NCBI GenBank assembly: GCA_964035015.1
Contig: OZ036008.1
Location: 6,477,504 to 6,541,503 of the forward strand
From: Corallium rubrum
Lineage: Eukaryota; Cnidaria; Anthozoa; Scleralcyonacea; Coralliidae
Direction: 5' to 3'
DNA: 64,000 nt
The notes below the pieces were generated by a model that saw nothing but the letters and a program-made list of their open reading frames with translations, was not told where the DNA came from and did no database searches. How positions within the stretch are numbered: position 1 is the stretch's first letter; the number at the start of each line of letters is the position of its first letter. Positions 38,759 through 51,224 of the stretch are shown here, piece after piece. Position numbers and translations under genes: made by a program.

Positions 38759-40376
38759 TCACTGCATTACAGGCAATTTTCAAGTTATTTCAAGTCAAAG
38801 CCTAATGTAGTTTGGATTATAATAGACATCCCTCAAATTTTCTACAATGCTCACTAAACATTGACTCCATGTTGAGCTTGCAATCAGATAACGTATTAAG
38901 TGATCTCTCAATTGGCTCTTGCTCCATGCACTGGACAGAGTAAATTGACCACATTCTGTTAGAATCAATTCAACCAATCCTAAAATTCTCTTTTTTTGTA
39001 CACTCGGTACAGAAAACAAAATTTGAAGATCAGTTAAACAACCTTGCTACATTTTACAAGAAATATGAATTAATAGAAAACAGGCAATTGAATTAAGAAA
39101 ATTCAGTGAAGAGTTGCTTAATTGAAGAGTACAGTACTGTGTCAATGCAGTGTAGTACTTGAATTTAGATACCTATTTATTGGAGCAAGTTTTATATGTA
39201 TTGTAGTACAAATGTAATGACTTTTTTATTTTTATTGTAGACATATAATTATACCACAAAAAATATATAATGTAAGAACACAACAAATTGATTGGGGCAC
39301 AGGGAACATACTGTATACACATAGATACTTTTAATTTAAATTGAATAATTATCTAAAACAGATTTGATTCTATTTAAATACAATTGTCATTTTAATATTT
39401 AAAGAAAATTAAGGTGATGAAATATTCGTCCTTTTATAAATAAATTATTACAGAAAAAAAATTATTCAATGGTAATTGTGGCTTGAGGGTTCCCCTTTCA
39501 ACAAGTAGAATAGTCAAGACAGTGAAATAAATTTTTGGCCTAAGGTGACCAGATGGTCAACAATTACATGTTTTCCACCAATAATAGTAGTGGTGTAGGT
39601 CTGAGCTTTATTCCAGGTTTTTCGTTTTGCGCAGCAATAGTAAATCTTTGCTCCTTTTAAGAAGCAACACTGTCTAGCATTGCCACGTAAGATCGAAGTA
39701 TAGTAAGGTTTGAGTGCTGCCGAAAAGGAAATTTCACAGTTACCGTACCCAAGTAATTCAGCGATTCCTGTGCCACCAAGCAAGATTAATTTGATGACAT
39801 AACCCAAACAAAAACCCTAACCCTAATCAGTAACTGTTTTGTAAACTACCCGCTGAAAATATTGAACATAGTTTCTAACGTTTCGAGCAAAGCCAAGGTC
39901 CTTTGTCAGAGAGAGACCTGATGAGGTGTCTACATTCAATATTTTCAGCACTAAAACCTTGCTATATCTCGATTTGTATTTCAACACTGCCTACGCAGCA
40001 CAATACTGTTATTTCACTTGCCAGAGTAAGATACTGAAGGGTGATTAAAGTTGTGAAAGCATAAGTGATTAAGCCTAAATTATAAGTAGTGACATGTACT
40101 GTACATTGTTACTTATACATGGATGTAAAAAAGTAAGTGTGTAGAATAATGTTTTGAATATGGCAAAGCAAAAAGGTGGTAAACTACCAAGGTTTTTACT
40201 TTTACACGATCAATGAATACTGTCTGATATTTTAAGTGGTGTCCCTCTGACATCTATGTAAATTTTAATATCCATCACGTTTTAATCTGATGAAAGGATT
40301 TGCGCAACACATTTCGTTTTCAACAACCTTGGCATTTCATCACCTTTTCATTTTTCTGACCCATTGTACACAATTT
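38759..40376. other. Interval between the nuclease and GDPD1
   Basis: AT-rich. An AATAAA lies at 39440-39445. A 97-codon open frame on the minus strand (39514-39807; no ATG, TTG only) reads GYVIKLILLGGTGIAELLGY and is cysteine-containing, but it lacks a supported start or splice partner and is left as unresolved. A Penelope-type hammerhead relic is at 39850-39950. A two-unit CCCTAA string near 39813 is too short to be telomeric. Confidence 0.55.
39850..39950 (-). repeat. Palindromic Penelope-type relic with hammerhead motif
   Basis: Inverted ends CGCTGAAAATATTGAA and TTCAATATTTTCAGC. On the minus strand (39909 to 39877) CTGACAAAGGACC leads to GCTCGAAACGTT: a hammerhead with one changed block of the core (CTGACAA for CTGATGA) and an intact GAAA. 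Confidence 0.5.
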
Positions 40377-43300
40377 TTAGTTTTCTTTGCCTTTTGAATT
40401 TTTCTCCAAGTATTCAGTCAGTTTGCTAGGGTAATCTGTCATCACTCCAGCTACACCAAGATGTTCAAAGGCTCTGGTGAAGTCCTCATCATCATTCAAC
40501 ACCCATAGGTAAGTCTAAAATGTGTCAAGAAAGATTGTTAACATACAAGCCTATGGTAGTGCAAATAATACGGCTATGTGTGACAGACTGATGGTCAGTG
40601 ATGGGACCCGGATACTGTTCTTAGGCCTAATTACCAGCTGTGTTTAAGGTCAATTCACACTAATTGTCACTTCTGGTACCTAACTGGTTACTAAAATCAC
40701 TACCAGACAGTTTCATTTGTTGGTGCAGACAGTGACTCAAAAGTAAATCACTGGTACAGTACTAGTACTAACCTGAATGCCTCTTCTTTCCAAGTGCTGT
40801 ATTAATCTGGGACTCATAAGAAACCTAAAATATATATTTTAAAAAAATAATCTAATTATTTTATTGCAATTATTGATGGTAAAAACTTGTGTTAATTCCC
40901 TTTGCAGCAATTACAGTTATGTTTGTAGCAATTAAACATCGTCACTAAGGTTTATCACTGACCAATCAATTGCCTTTATAATTATTCGTTGCTTTGTTGT
41001 AAGATCTCGTCTGAAAATATAAAAAAAATAATACATACATACATGTACTGTAAGTCTAAGTTATTTGTGGTTGCACCATGTGTATTAAATTATATTTATT
41101 TGCTAACTAAAGCTCAATTATTTAATAGGAAGCATTAGCATAATCACAAATATTACTTAGTACAGTTACAGACTGTATGTCCCTGCATATAAGAAACCGA
41201 CATATAAGAAACTACAGCCTGCAAGTAGAAAGAATATTTCCTCCTTTATAAGAAAAACTACAGTTATACAAAAATTACAAGAAAATAAATAAGAAACTGA
41301 ACAGCCTGATTTCAAAAAGTCGGTTTCTTATATGCGGGGACTTACTGTAGTACACTGTGTTTAATTTGTTTGAAATAAAAAGACTCACTTAAGGAGAGTT
41401 GATGGTAGGAGAATCTCTAAAAATCCTTCCTTGAGTGGGACAAATGGCAATATACCGCAATAAAACATTGCGACAAGTGATACACATCGCCATATTCCAA
41501 ATACTGTTGGAATATCAGGATCCTATACATAATAGCAATAAAATGATCAGTAAAAAAATGTCATCACTTATAAACAAATTTCAAATCATAACTGAACCAT
41601 TCCTGAGCTTTTTATAATTTTTACTTTTTACAAGGCCAGACAATACTGATTAAATAGTACATGTACTGTACAGGGCACAAATCAATTGGATCAATGTTTA
41701 GTACCTTCTTATAAAGTTTGGCATTGATTTTATCTTGGAAATTACCCCAGACTGTTCTGTCCTTTCTGTTGTAATTGACTATAAGCTCATGGACCTGCAA
41801 TGAATGTTTGTAAACAATTTAAGAGTCATTGATGTTGGGTCAGGTGAAAGTACATACATGTATTAAGCTGACATGCTTGAACCTGTCCTGGACTAGTCCT
41901 GAACTCTGTGAGTGAGGGCTACAGTAGTTACATATTAAGTACTTTAATTTGAATTCTCCCTAGTATCTCACTCAAGTGTTTACATCAGGTTATATAAAGG
42001 CTAAGTGAAAAGATGGTATTAAGCTGTTGACGATAGTTTTTATAACAAAATACTGATATTTCAAGCAGTCAGCCCTTCATCACTTGTACTATGCAGCACT
42101 CTACTTTTATATAAACACAGGGTACTGTGCTAGACTTGCTCAAAGTCCTTTTCAAACATTTTTGACCTTTTGGTTCCTCATTGAAAAGGACTTTTCCCAC
42201 CTGCAGCGTGCCAAAATTCACTGGTGAATTTTTCAACTGGTGATGTAATTTGGAAAGTAATTATATTCAGGCTAAATTGCTATGCAAGTGCTATCTTTGG
42301 AAGTTGGAGTTAAACAGACTCTTGAAAACGTTTTAGTAGGGGTAGAACCACTTTCCATTGCTTGTACGACAACCTGAAACACGTCGAAACAGGGTGATGC
42401 ACATTTCAGCGTTTTCCCGCCAGAATATTTAATTAGATTCAAAAACCTGCAAGCGAAACAAGTCCGCCTCTTTCCTCCTGCTTTTCCACCTTTCTGCTCA
42501 CCCACAAAAACTAGCGCTAAGAGGCGGACTTGTCTAGGTACTGTACATGAAACAAGAATACAGTAAGAGATATGCCCTGATGTTACAACAGTGTTTGCAT
42601 AGTCTGAAAAAAAGTAAACACAGCAAATGTCCCATTGCAACATGTGTAAGATGCAACCTATTTTATATATACTGTAATCAGCAACAACTCAGTGTGATAT
42701 TCTTACCTTATCGATGAGTTCATCATTATTATCTTTTATATCAACATTTATTGCATGGTCTGGGAATGCTTTAAACACAGACTCTAGCAGTGGTATTTTT
42801 TCATCACTATTTTTTGCCACTGCATGTTTGCCTGTTAAAAAAAATAGAATTTGTTGTTGTTTTCTAGAAATGAATTCAATCACCAATATCAGATCACCCA
42901 TCCACTGATCTCAGGTGATGATGATGGATAGAGGAATTGGCCTTCAGATATGAAGGTTACCTGTAGCTACAAATATCTTGAGTTAGCTAGCAGTCATGGT
43001 CAAGCCACCCCACCAGGGTGAAAATGGTGAAAATCCATTTTGGAAGCAGGTATGATGATTGTGCTGAATGGTGACCATTGACAGTCGAACAACTCACTGC
43101 CTATTAGCTTAGCAGGCTGGCAAACTACATCCGAATAGTCCTACAGATGGTAAGGAAATACTACTCCAGACCAGTTAGAGGGGTGCTGTCCCTGGTGAAA
43201 AACCTTACAGGATCCTTGAGGTTCCTTAAAGAACCTTGAAGATCCTGTGAGGGTCCTGTTAGGACAGGATCCTAGCAAGATCCTTAAGGAACTTTTAGTA

Positions 43301-45436
43301 ATCCTTGCAGGATCCTGTATGGACAGAATCCTTGTTAAGGATCCTCAAGGATTATGAACGATCCTTGAGGATCTTTCCAAGGATCCTGGCACAGGATCTT
43401 TAAGGATCCTTGTAGGATCCTTGCAAGGATTTTCACCAGGGGTGCCTGTGACAGGTCCAGCAAGTCAGCACACTAACTCCAGTGCTACTGTATTTACATA
43501 TCGGAAATCAAGACATGAATTATAATACAGTACGGTATACAAAATATATTAATTTGGTATCTTTTAGTTTAGGTTATAAGCTAACCTGGCTGGAATGTCA
43601 CATCTAGTATTGGCAACAAACTAGGAATATCCTATAAAATGAAACAAAAGGGGAGATTTGGGCAAAAATAAATTTCACATCAGCCCTGGACTGGTGGTTA
43701 TATAATAACTGGTATGTGTCTATTGTATACAATATACTATTTTTTTTTAATTTTCTTCAATTTTTTTCATATTACACTGCAGGAATATACATACATTTAG
43801 TTTACCATACCTCATAATTGGTTTCACATATCTTTTGTTGAACCCCACAAATCCGACTGAGATCATTATCATGAGTAACTACAACCTAATAATTTAAGAA
43901 ATAAGTGTTGGCTGTTGCATACAAGTGCTACATGTACAGTACATAATTTGTATGCAGTACAGTGTAACTTGAATTAACCCATATTCCTGCATGAGCTGTA
44001 GTCAAAAGCAACTTCTATTATTTTAGTGTACTCTGTCTAACACCAGATGATTTTACTCATCAAAAAATCCCAGAATCTTTCTAGACAGCTTAATTATATT
44101 AAAGCAAGGAATCATAGGTTAAGAAGTCATTAACCCATTCCTGGCCTGAGCCAGCCAGAAACGGCCTAAACATATTATTCTACTCTGTCTATTAAAATGC
44201 CAGACGATTTTACTCTGTCTAACACCAGATGATTTTACTCTGTCTAACACGTACAAGACAATTTTACTCATCACAGGAAGAACCCTTTGCTAGCTTTTAT
44301 ATTAATAGACAGCAATAGGTTACAAACCCTTAACCCTAAGTTTAATATCACCTAACCATGTCTTTAGTTAGTATTTTACTCAGGCCAATGCCAGAGGATA
44401 TTACTTGTCAATGGAGTGGCTACAGCCAAAAATGGCCCCTTTGTTATTTTACTCTGACTGTCTAATGCCAGTACTTATTTCCTGATAATCTAATTATTTA
44501 CCCTACTTATGTTGTCTAACACCAGATGATTTTACGCATCATTTAGAGAACCCTCTGATAATAAGCCAAGAATACATTCAAAACAAATGTTCTCCACCAA
44601 CATGCTAAAAAGAGCATATTTTACATAGTTATTTGTACATACATACATGTACATGTTGAAATCAGAGTAAGACCAATGTGACTTGTGGGACAATCAGAAT
44701 AGATGGCACTCTATGTACTTAATAAAATAAGTTTTCAATTACTTTAACCTTTTGATCTTTTGATCTCACTTGATGAGCAATTGTCTAGCATTAGACAGAG
44801 TAAAATACCAAAGGGATCAGTTTTGGCCCATTAGGGTTCTGCCCATGGTGGGTGGGTCCAGGTGGGTCCATCTGGCTGCCATGGTACTCTTAACAACATT
44901 AACATCTACTGTACATAGACCAGCTGGATCGATCTTTGCATGCAGATGATACCTAATTTTCCTTCATTCCTCAACTATAGACATCTGTCTGCCCTGAATT
45001 TATCTTGAGGATTGGGGGTACTGTAGGCACTTGTATGTGTTCCTCCAAGATTTTTTGAAAACCCAACCACCCCTAATATAGTCATGTAGAATCTATAAAG
45101 TACTGTAATGCATATAGCCACTCCTGTCTGCAGCTTGGCCAATGACTGTCTAATGCCAAATGATTTTACTCCTAGGCAGCAATGGGTTAAGTACCAGATT
45201 AGGATCTCTTCAATACCTTGATTTGCTAGTGTTAATTGGGTACTGTATACTGTACCTTTCCATCTGCTGTTAAATGAACATCTAGTTCCAGCATTTCTGT
45301 TCCTAATTGTACAGCACTAAAAAACAATTTTATTATTAACACTCAGTCTCAACTGACAAATTGTTTATAAACAATGAAGACTGAAGCTTAGGGCTCATTA
45401 TCAGAAGTTTATGGTACATGTGGTGTACAGTACCTG

Positions 45437-45490
<54 letters not shown>

Positions 45491-47281
45491 AGTTAGTTTA
45501 TATATATATTAATTGGATGCTTACTGGTGGTATGCTGTCATTGTGTTTTCCAAATTTTCACCTGCACCTAAAAATCAAAACAATATTTAGGAAATAGAAA
45601 TTAAATGGCCCACCTGTGTTTATATTGCCTGATGCAAACATGGGAGTGAGTTGGGAGAATTTGAAAGTTTATATAAACCTGAACTACATCTGAGGGTCAT
45701 TTTAATATAAGTACATTCAAATTCTCCCAAATTATCTCACATGAATCTACCCATTTCTTTCTAAATTAAATGTGTTGTGTCATCACAATGGTGGATAGCC
45801 TGATAATTATAAACATGGCCAGATATAAACATGACAACTGACATAATCACAGCTTGTGTAAAGCACAACCTATTTAAATCTAGTATAGTATTGTATTGTG
45901 TTGATTGTTAAAATGATGAGACAAGTAAATTATTAGTGTTAAACTTCCTTGGCATATTCTGGTAATTTACATCCTAACATCTTTACTCCATACCTTACCC
46001 TCTCCCTATCCTCCATCCACCCTCTCCCTACCATCCCTATTCTCCCTACCACCCCAACCCTCTTCCTACCACCCTGACCCTGTCCCTACCAGCCCAACCC
46101 TCTCCCTTCTGCCTTTCTAGAAAGGAGTGTCTGCAAGCAGGTGATTAAACTCACTGTTGACTATACGTAACTAATTAATTAATTAATTTGTTATTTTTAT
46201 ATATCATATAGTCTGCAGGCGGGCATTCCTTTCTACTTTTAGGGAAGAACGTTGGCTTGCAGGCTATATACCATCAACTTAGTGTTGATCTATTAATTTA
46301 ACTTACTATATTTGTATTGTATATTACTCTTATCTGTAAACATAAATCTAACAATGTACAGGGTTCGAAATAGCAGCTGGCTGCCAGCGATAGCCAGCAG
46401 TTCTAGGACCTTGCCAGCGATTTCTAATTTCAAAATATAGCTAAACTTTGGGTGAAATCGGTGAAATTGCTTTTGCCAAGATCAGAATTATGGTAATTTG
46501 TTTTGATTTCTTTGTATATGATCGAAAATAAACCAGTATTTGGTTTACAATACATTATTTGGGCCTATGTCCAGAAAGTAACTTTGCTGCTTGGGAAACA
46601 GCCGGCAAAAATTTTGACCTACAAAAAACAGCCGACAAAATTAGGCATATTTTCTGAACGTTATTTCGAACCCTGATGTATGTAGTTTAATTTAAGTAGA
46701 TTTGTTATTATCTCTGTCCCTTTAAATTGTAAGCTTTAGCAATACCAAATGTACTATATACATGTAGGTCATGCTAATAAAGCTATTATTTACCTTACCT
46801 TACCCTACCACCCCAACCCTCTCCCTACCACCCCAGCTTTGTCAGAAACCCTGATTTATTGATTGAATCATTGATTGTACCAAATGTTTATCACCACACC
46901 AAAAGGGAAAAGTATTACTCTTCTTCTAAGTGGGTGTTCCCCCCCAACCCCCCATCCAATTCTCCATCCGGAAACGCTGATTCACTGACTCACAATAGGG
47001 GAAAACCATGATTCTTCTGATAACAACCCCAACAACGTACTGTAAATTGTGTTTTATAAGTGAAGATACAAAACTACACTAACTAATAAACCAGTTTTGC
47101 TATTAGCGTCATCAGGATTAGTTTTGATATTATTAAATCAAAAAACTTCACTTCAAATACCTCCACGGTGACTGATGTGTTTACATTTGAATTTCCTTTC
47201 TTTCTTACGATGTAGGATATTAGGAAACCTCAGAAAGAACAGCGACAAGGAGAAAAATCCGCCTAGAACAGGAATGAACAT
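40377..47281 (-). CDS. GDPD1: Glycerophosphodiester phosphodiesterase domain protein 1
   Basis: Membrane-anchored GDPD-family enzyme; mammalian GDPD1 acts as a lysophospholipase D on lysophospholipids and N-acyl-lysophospholipids. Eleven phase-consistent exons: 47281-47161, 45567-45525, 45316-45256, 43885-43811, 43631-43586, 42831-42707, 41794-41705, 41522-41389, 41010-40963, 40824-40773, 40514-40377. Product 310 aa (human 314). The N-terminus is a hydrophobic anchor (residues 1-19) followed by a basic stretch (HRKKERKFK). Catalytic-site motifs: HISHRGG (H38, R39), GENLENT, then LELDVHLTADG and VVVTHDND. The C-terminal exon reads WVLNDDEDFTRAF and GVMTDYPSKLTEYL, matching orthologues. Intron 3 (43886-45255) is filled with a dispersed repeat, and intron 1 has LINE and hAT-like debris. 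Confidence 0.95.
42044..42083 (-). ncRNA. Hammerhead-like relic
   Basis: Minus strand: GTGATGAAGGGCTGACTGC followed by TTGAAATATCAGTATTTTG. One core base is changed (GTGATGA for CTGATGA). Lies in GDPD1 intron 6 with a repeat-like surround. Confidence 0.35.
42458..42533. mobile_element. Small MITE with ACAAGTCCGCCTCTT ends
   Basis: About 16-bp inverted termini (42458-42473 and 42518-42533) around 45 bp. The overlapping 123-codon minus-strand frame is a by-product of this repeat. Confidence 0.55.
43190..43441. mobile_element. TIR element with internal AGGATCCTTG repeats
   Basis: Ends CCCTGGTGAAAAACC and the complement of CCCTGGTGAAAATCC. The interior is almost wholly AGGATCCTTG-type palindromic decamers with variants. 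Lies in GDPD1 intron 5. Confidence 0.7.
44020..45200. repeat. Dispersed CTCTGTCTAACACCAGATGA repeat cluster
   Basis: At least seven copies of a unit reading TTTTACTCTGTCTAACACC then AGATGATTTTACTC, most in the same orientation (near 44028, 44180, 44210, 44370, 44450, 44510, 45150) and one inverted (near 44780). Related copies lie near 22560, 51540, 54180, 54285 and 62995. The core is partly palindromic. Confidence 0.75.
45437..45487 (+). repeat. (TA)n microsatellite
   Basis: About 50 bp of TA repeat in GDPD1 intron 2, about 40 bp from exon 2. Confidence 0.95.
46359..46675. mobile_element. hAT-like MITE inside a LINE 3' tail
   Basis: Ends CAGGGTTCGAAATA and its complement, the same terminal type as the element at 18068-18603. 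ATGTA is repeated at both borders (46354-46358, 46676-46680), shorter than the 8 bp usual for hAT. The flanks look like one LINE-type 3' UTR ending near 46780 with GCTAATAAAGC and a short repeated tail. Confidence 0.6.
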
Positions 47282-47442
47282 TTTTCACGATCAAAAACAA
47301 ACAACTTTTGTTGCTGGTTGTGCAACTGATCAGAGGCAACTGATCAAAGAACAAAAGGACGAGCCTACGATACTACAGCGGTCTAATATTAAGACAAGTG
47401 AGTACTTTATTTAAAACAGTTGTAGTGGATTGTAGGTTTATG

Positions 47443-47978
<536 letters not shown>

Positions 47979-48544
47979 GCCAGGATATCTCAAAAACTAT
48001 TACACCGATTTTCATGAAAGTTTGCAGAAGGGTTGGCCATAGACCAACGACGAATCCATTACATTTTGATTGAATTTAATCAAAATCTGGATGAGAAATT
48101 AATAAAAATCTGACCGCAAGATTCTCTGTGTAGAAGAAATGCTTGATTGCACTCATTATCTTTATTTCATGCAAATATTTTTGCATAATTTTGGTAGGAG
48201 TGCAATCAAGCATTTTATTCATACATGCATGTGTTGGTCTCGTGAGCTAGCCTGCTTAGCGGGATGCTCGTTCTCTTCTCTAATAACCCGCTGGCGGAGG
48301 TATATGCAGTCTCTGACTGCTCTCTAGTTATGATTATGAATTTGCAACTCTTAAAGTGCTTATATATATTTTTTCAAAATCTTATTTTTCATAATTTTGT
48401 ACTTACTTAACTCTAGGAGGAAGTCATAGCTATAATAAGCCTTAAGGGTTTTTTCTATAGTTTCCTCACCACTGGTCTACTACATGTTATTTTCAACTAC
48501 TTTTGTAAATCTTTTTTTGTGGTAAATTCAATAAAATCCAATAG

Positions 48545-49008
48545 AATAAACGTATTTAAATAGAGCAGAAAAAATCAGTTAATAAGTTATTTTGCCATTT
48601 TTGATTTAGTCAGATAGTTCCTGACAGATTGGCTTCTGAACATGCTAATTCTCAAAAGTTTCCGTCGTTCATTTTAACACCTTGGGGGCCTGGGACTCAG
48701 GAACGAATCAATCCAAAACAACTACGTTTCGGTTTACTGATTCACAAAAGCACATATATTTGACTGAAAAATCGAAATGTCGAGCTCACACCCGTTTTCC
48801 AGTACGCACGAGAGTTCCAACTAAGAAGACGGTCGGCTTAGGTTCCTGAGTCCCAGGCCCCCATGCTCAAAAATGCACGACGGAAATTTTTGGCCAAAAG
48901 CCGAAATTGGCATGTTTAAAAGCTTATATCTCAGAAACTATTAAAGTAAATCAAAAACGGCAAAATAACTTATTAACTAACTTTTTTGCTCTATTCAAAT
49001 ACGTTAAA
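48545..49008. mobile_element. Foldback element interrupted by a second TIR element
   Basis: Outer arms (about 48548-48670 and 48879-49004) are inverted copies starting ATAAACGTATTTAAATAGAG. The loop holds a separate TIR element (48684-48862). Confidence 0.7.
48684..48862. mobile_element. TIR element with GGGGGCCTGGGACTCAGGAA ends
   Basis: Twenty-one-base terminal inverted repeats, 179 bp in total, in the loop of the larger foldback. No target duplication could be read. Confidence 0.75.
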
Positions 49009-49544
49009 ACCCCACAAGTGATACAAGCAGAGTTGGAAAAAAGCTGCGGGTATGCGGGTACCACCCAGAGGAAGGTTTACCTTGGTGAGGAAGGTTTAAA
49101 GTGAAAACACGTGAAACACATTCGGTAATCTGAGAAAGTTACAACTTAACAAACAAGGTGTCGAGAAGAAAAGCGATTTGCAGCAAAACATTGGCTAACC
49201 AACAATTATGCAGCACTAGCAGTGGCAGCAGGTACATATGTGAGACATGTACGCTGATGTCTGCTGTGATGTCTGTATTTTCGCAGCAGTCGAGGGTAGT
49301 TAGTAGGCTGTCAGTCAGCGGCGGTCAGTTATTAGTAGCTATTGTAGTATGCCAAAGTTTACCTATATAGGAAAACCTAGAAAACCAAGGTACTGTAAAA
49401 GTCACGCAGTATTTATGAACGTTGCAAAACACAAAATTCTCGCTATATATTTTGAGGAGGGTTATCTAAACTTAAAAACCCATCCGGAGGAAGGTTGAAT
49501 ACTTTTTCCAACTCTGGATATAAGCACTTTAAGGCTCTCCATCC

Positions 49545-49630
49545 CCAGTAACTCATTCAACAGTTAGAGCGTCTAACCAGCAGCCATTTATAGACTGTTG
49601 AAGGTTTGATCCCTGTCTGAAGCTCAAAAC
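49545..49630 (+). repeat. tRNA-derived SINE head
   Basis: Contains CAGTAACTCATTCAACAGTT (A-box region) and AAGGTTTGATCCCTG (B box) at tRNA-like spacing, with decayed stems. The next element starts 25 bp downstream. Confidence 0.45.
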
Positions 49631-49654
49631 ATTTTCTGAGTATTTGAAGCTTTA

Positions 49655-50189
49655 AAGGGTATTGGCAATAAAAAAATAAGTTTATCTCATTTGAAAGAAC
49701 TCGTCAAATGGTATAAGAAGACCTTTTACAATTTTTCCGTATCTGTTTTGGTTTTGGAAATATTTTGACGAAAGACAGCGTGCTGTCCGCCATCTTGGAA
49801 TTATTTTCGATATGCAAAATTATGCATGCGACGACATAACCAGGGTAAAGTGAAATTTTTATCTCGCCAACCTTATGACATTACGAGCTAGAAACTCGAT
49901 TTTTCGTTGCGCTATTTCCATTTTAAATTGACCCACAACATTTAAAAAGCTTTCCGTGGAAATTTGGTCACCCACAGAGCAGTTTCCTCAGGATTACCCT
50001 GCTTGTGACGTCACCAATTTCCTAGTTAATTAGACCCAATATTACAACAAGATGGCGGACAGCACGCTGTCTTTGGTCGAAATATTTCCAAAACCAAAAC
50101 AAATACGGAAAAATTGTAAAAGGTCTTCTTATACCATTTGACGAGTTCTTTCAAATGAGATAAACTTATTTTTTATTGCCAATACCCTT
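49655..50189. mobile_element. Long-TIR mariner-like element, copy 1
   Basis: Starts AAGGGTATTGGCAATAAAA and ends with the complement, flanked by TA (49653-49654, 50190-50191). Arms exceed 140 bp and contain GACAGCACGCTGTC and a CAAGATGGCGGAC motif. Related to 63338-63864. Confidence 0.85.
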
Positions 50190-50415
50190 TAATGAAAAAT
50201 GGGGATCACCTAACTCGTGACAAACGTCTACCAAAAGCTTGTTACATTGTAGCTCGCACATGTACTATATATGTACGCGATGTACTACTAGTCTACTACT
50301 ACTCTTAATAGCGTGATTAGTGTTTGGATATGGTCTTAATCTCCAGGGCCGTACCCAGAAACTTTTGTAGGGGGGGGGGGGGGGATGTACATAAACTGTG
50401 ACATGCGTCATATGA

Positions 50416-50667
50416 ACGCAACCAATACATGGATCGCGAATCTCGACTGCGCATCAGAATGACGCGTTTTGAGTCGGGATAAAACTTATTTCAATTTATA
50501 ACATTAGGCTGAGGAATTCAGTACAATGAATTCAGAAATGTAAATGAAAATGCAAATGAAAACTGCAGCTTTAGCCTGATGTTATAAAGTTAATTAAGTT
50601 TTATCCCGACTCAGAACGCGTCATTCTGATGCGCAGTCGAGATTCGCGATCCATGTATGCAAGGTAA
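50416..50667. mobile_element. Foldback element
   Basis: Arms of about 95 bp: left contains GATCGCGAATCTCGACTGCG, right its complement. The loop includes repeated AAATGAAAATGC. Confidence 0.75.
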
Positions 50668-50861
50668 GCAATGGACGCGACAATGTAATTATAATTGCGT
50701 ATTATAGTCGGTGAGAGCTCCGTCTCAGGTAATAAAGGCTTTATGCTTTTCAAGCAATATTGCAGTATGGATTAGTAAATTTAAGCGTATCGGTCACTTT
50801 CTCGTTAAAAAGTATAAAACTGAGTGATGTAATATAACACAAAAATCCGAATACATTGACA

Positions 50862-51050
50862 TCATAGACCACTTTCATAATGGCCGACGCTTTGAATATT
50901 CTTTTATGGGCATCAAAATGAGCCTTCTTAGCCTCGTTATCAAGCAAAGATTCTTTTGAATTGCGGACACCCAAACGAGGCCAGAAAGGCTTATTAAAAT
51001 GCACATAAAAGAATATTCAGATTAGTCGCTATTATGAAAGTGGTGTATTA
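50862..51050. repeat. Short inverted repeat pair
   Basis: ACCACTTTCATAAT (50868) and its complement (51032), with the inner pair GAATATTCTTTTATG and its complement (near 50895 and 51003). Confidence 0.6.
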
Positions 51051-51224
51051 TGTGAAATTTTCTGAGTCTGGGTGCGCTGGCCGGTGCCTACTGAAACCTC
51101 TTGTTTACCAACTGAAACAAAAAAGACATATTCTGGGGTGGGGTGGGGTGTGTGAGTGGGGTTGGGTTTGGTGTCACACCCTCCTACACACCCCTAGCTC
51201 CGGCCCTGTTAATCACTGCTAGGG

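Noticed and set aside
39810-39826. Interstitial telomere repeat
   Set aside because: Only about two CCCTAA units; too short to be meaningful. The CCTAA-rich bits near 63170 are likewise imperfect.
42272-42643. 123-codon minus-strand gene in GDPD1 intron 6
   Set aside because: It spans a small MITE and flanking intron, and has no recognisable domain.
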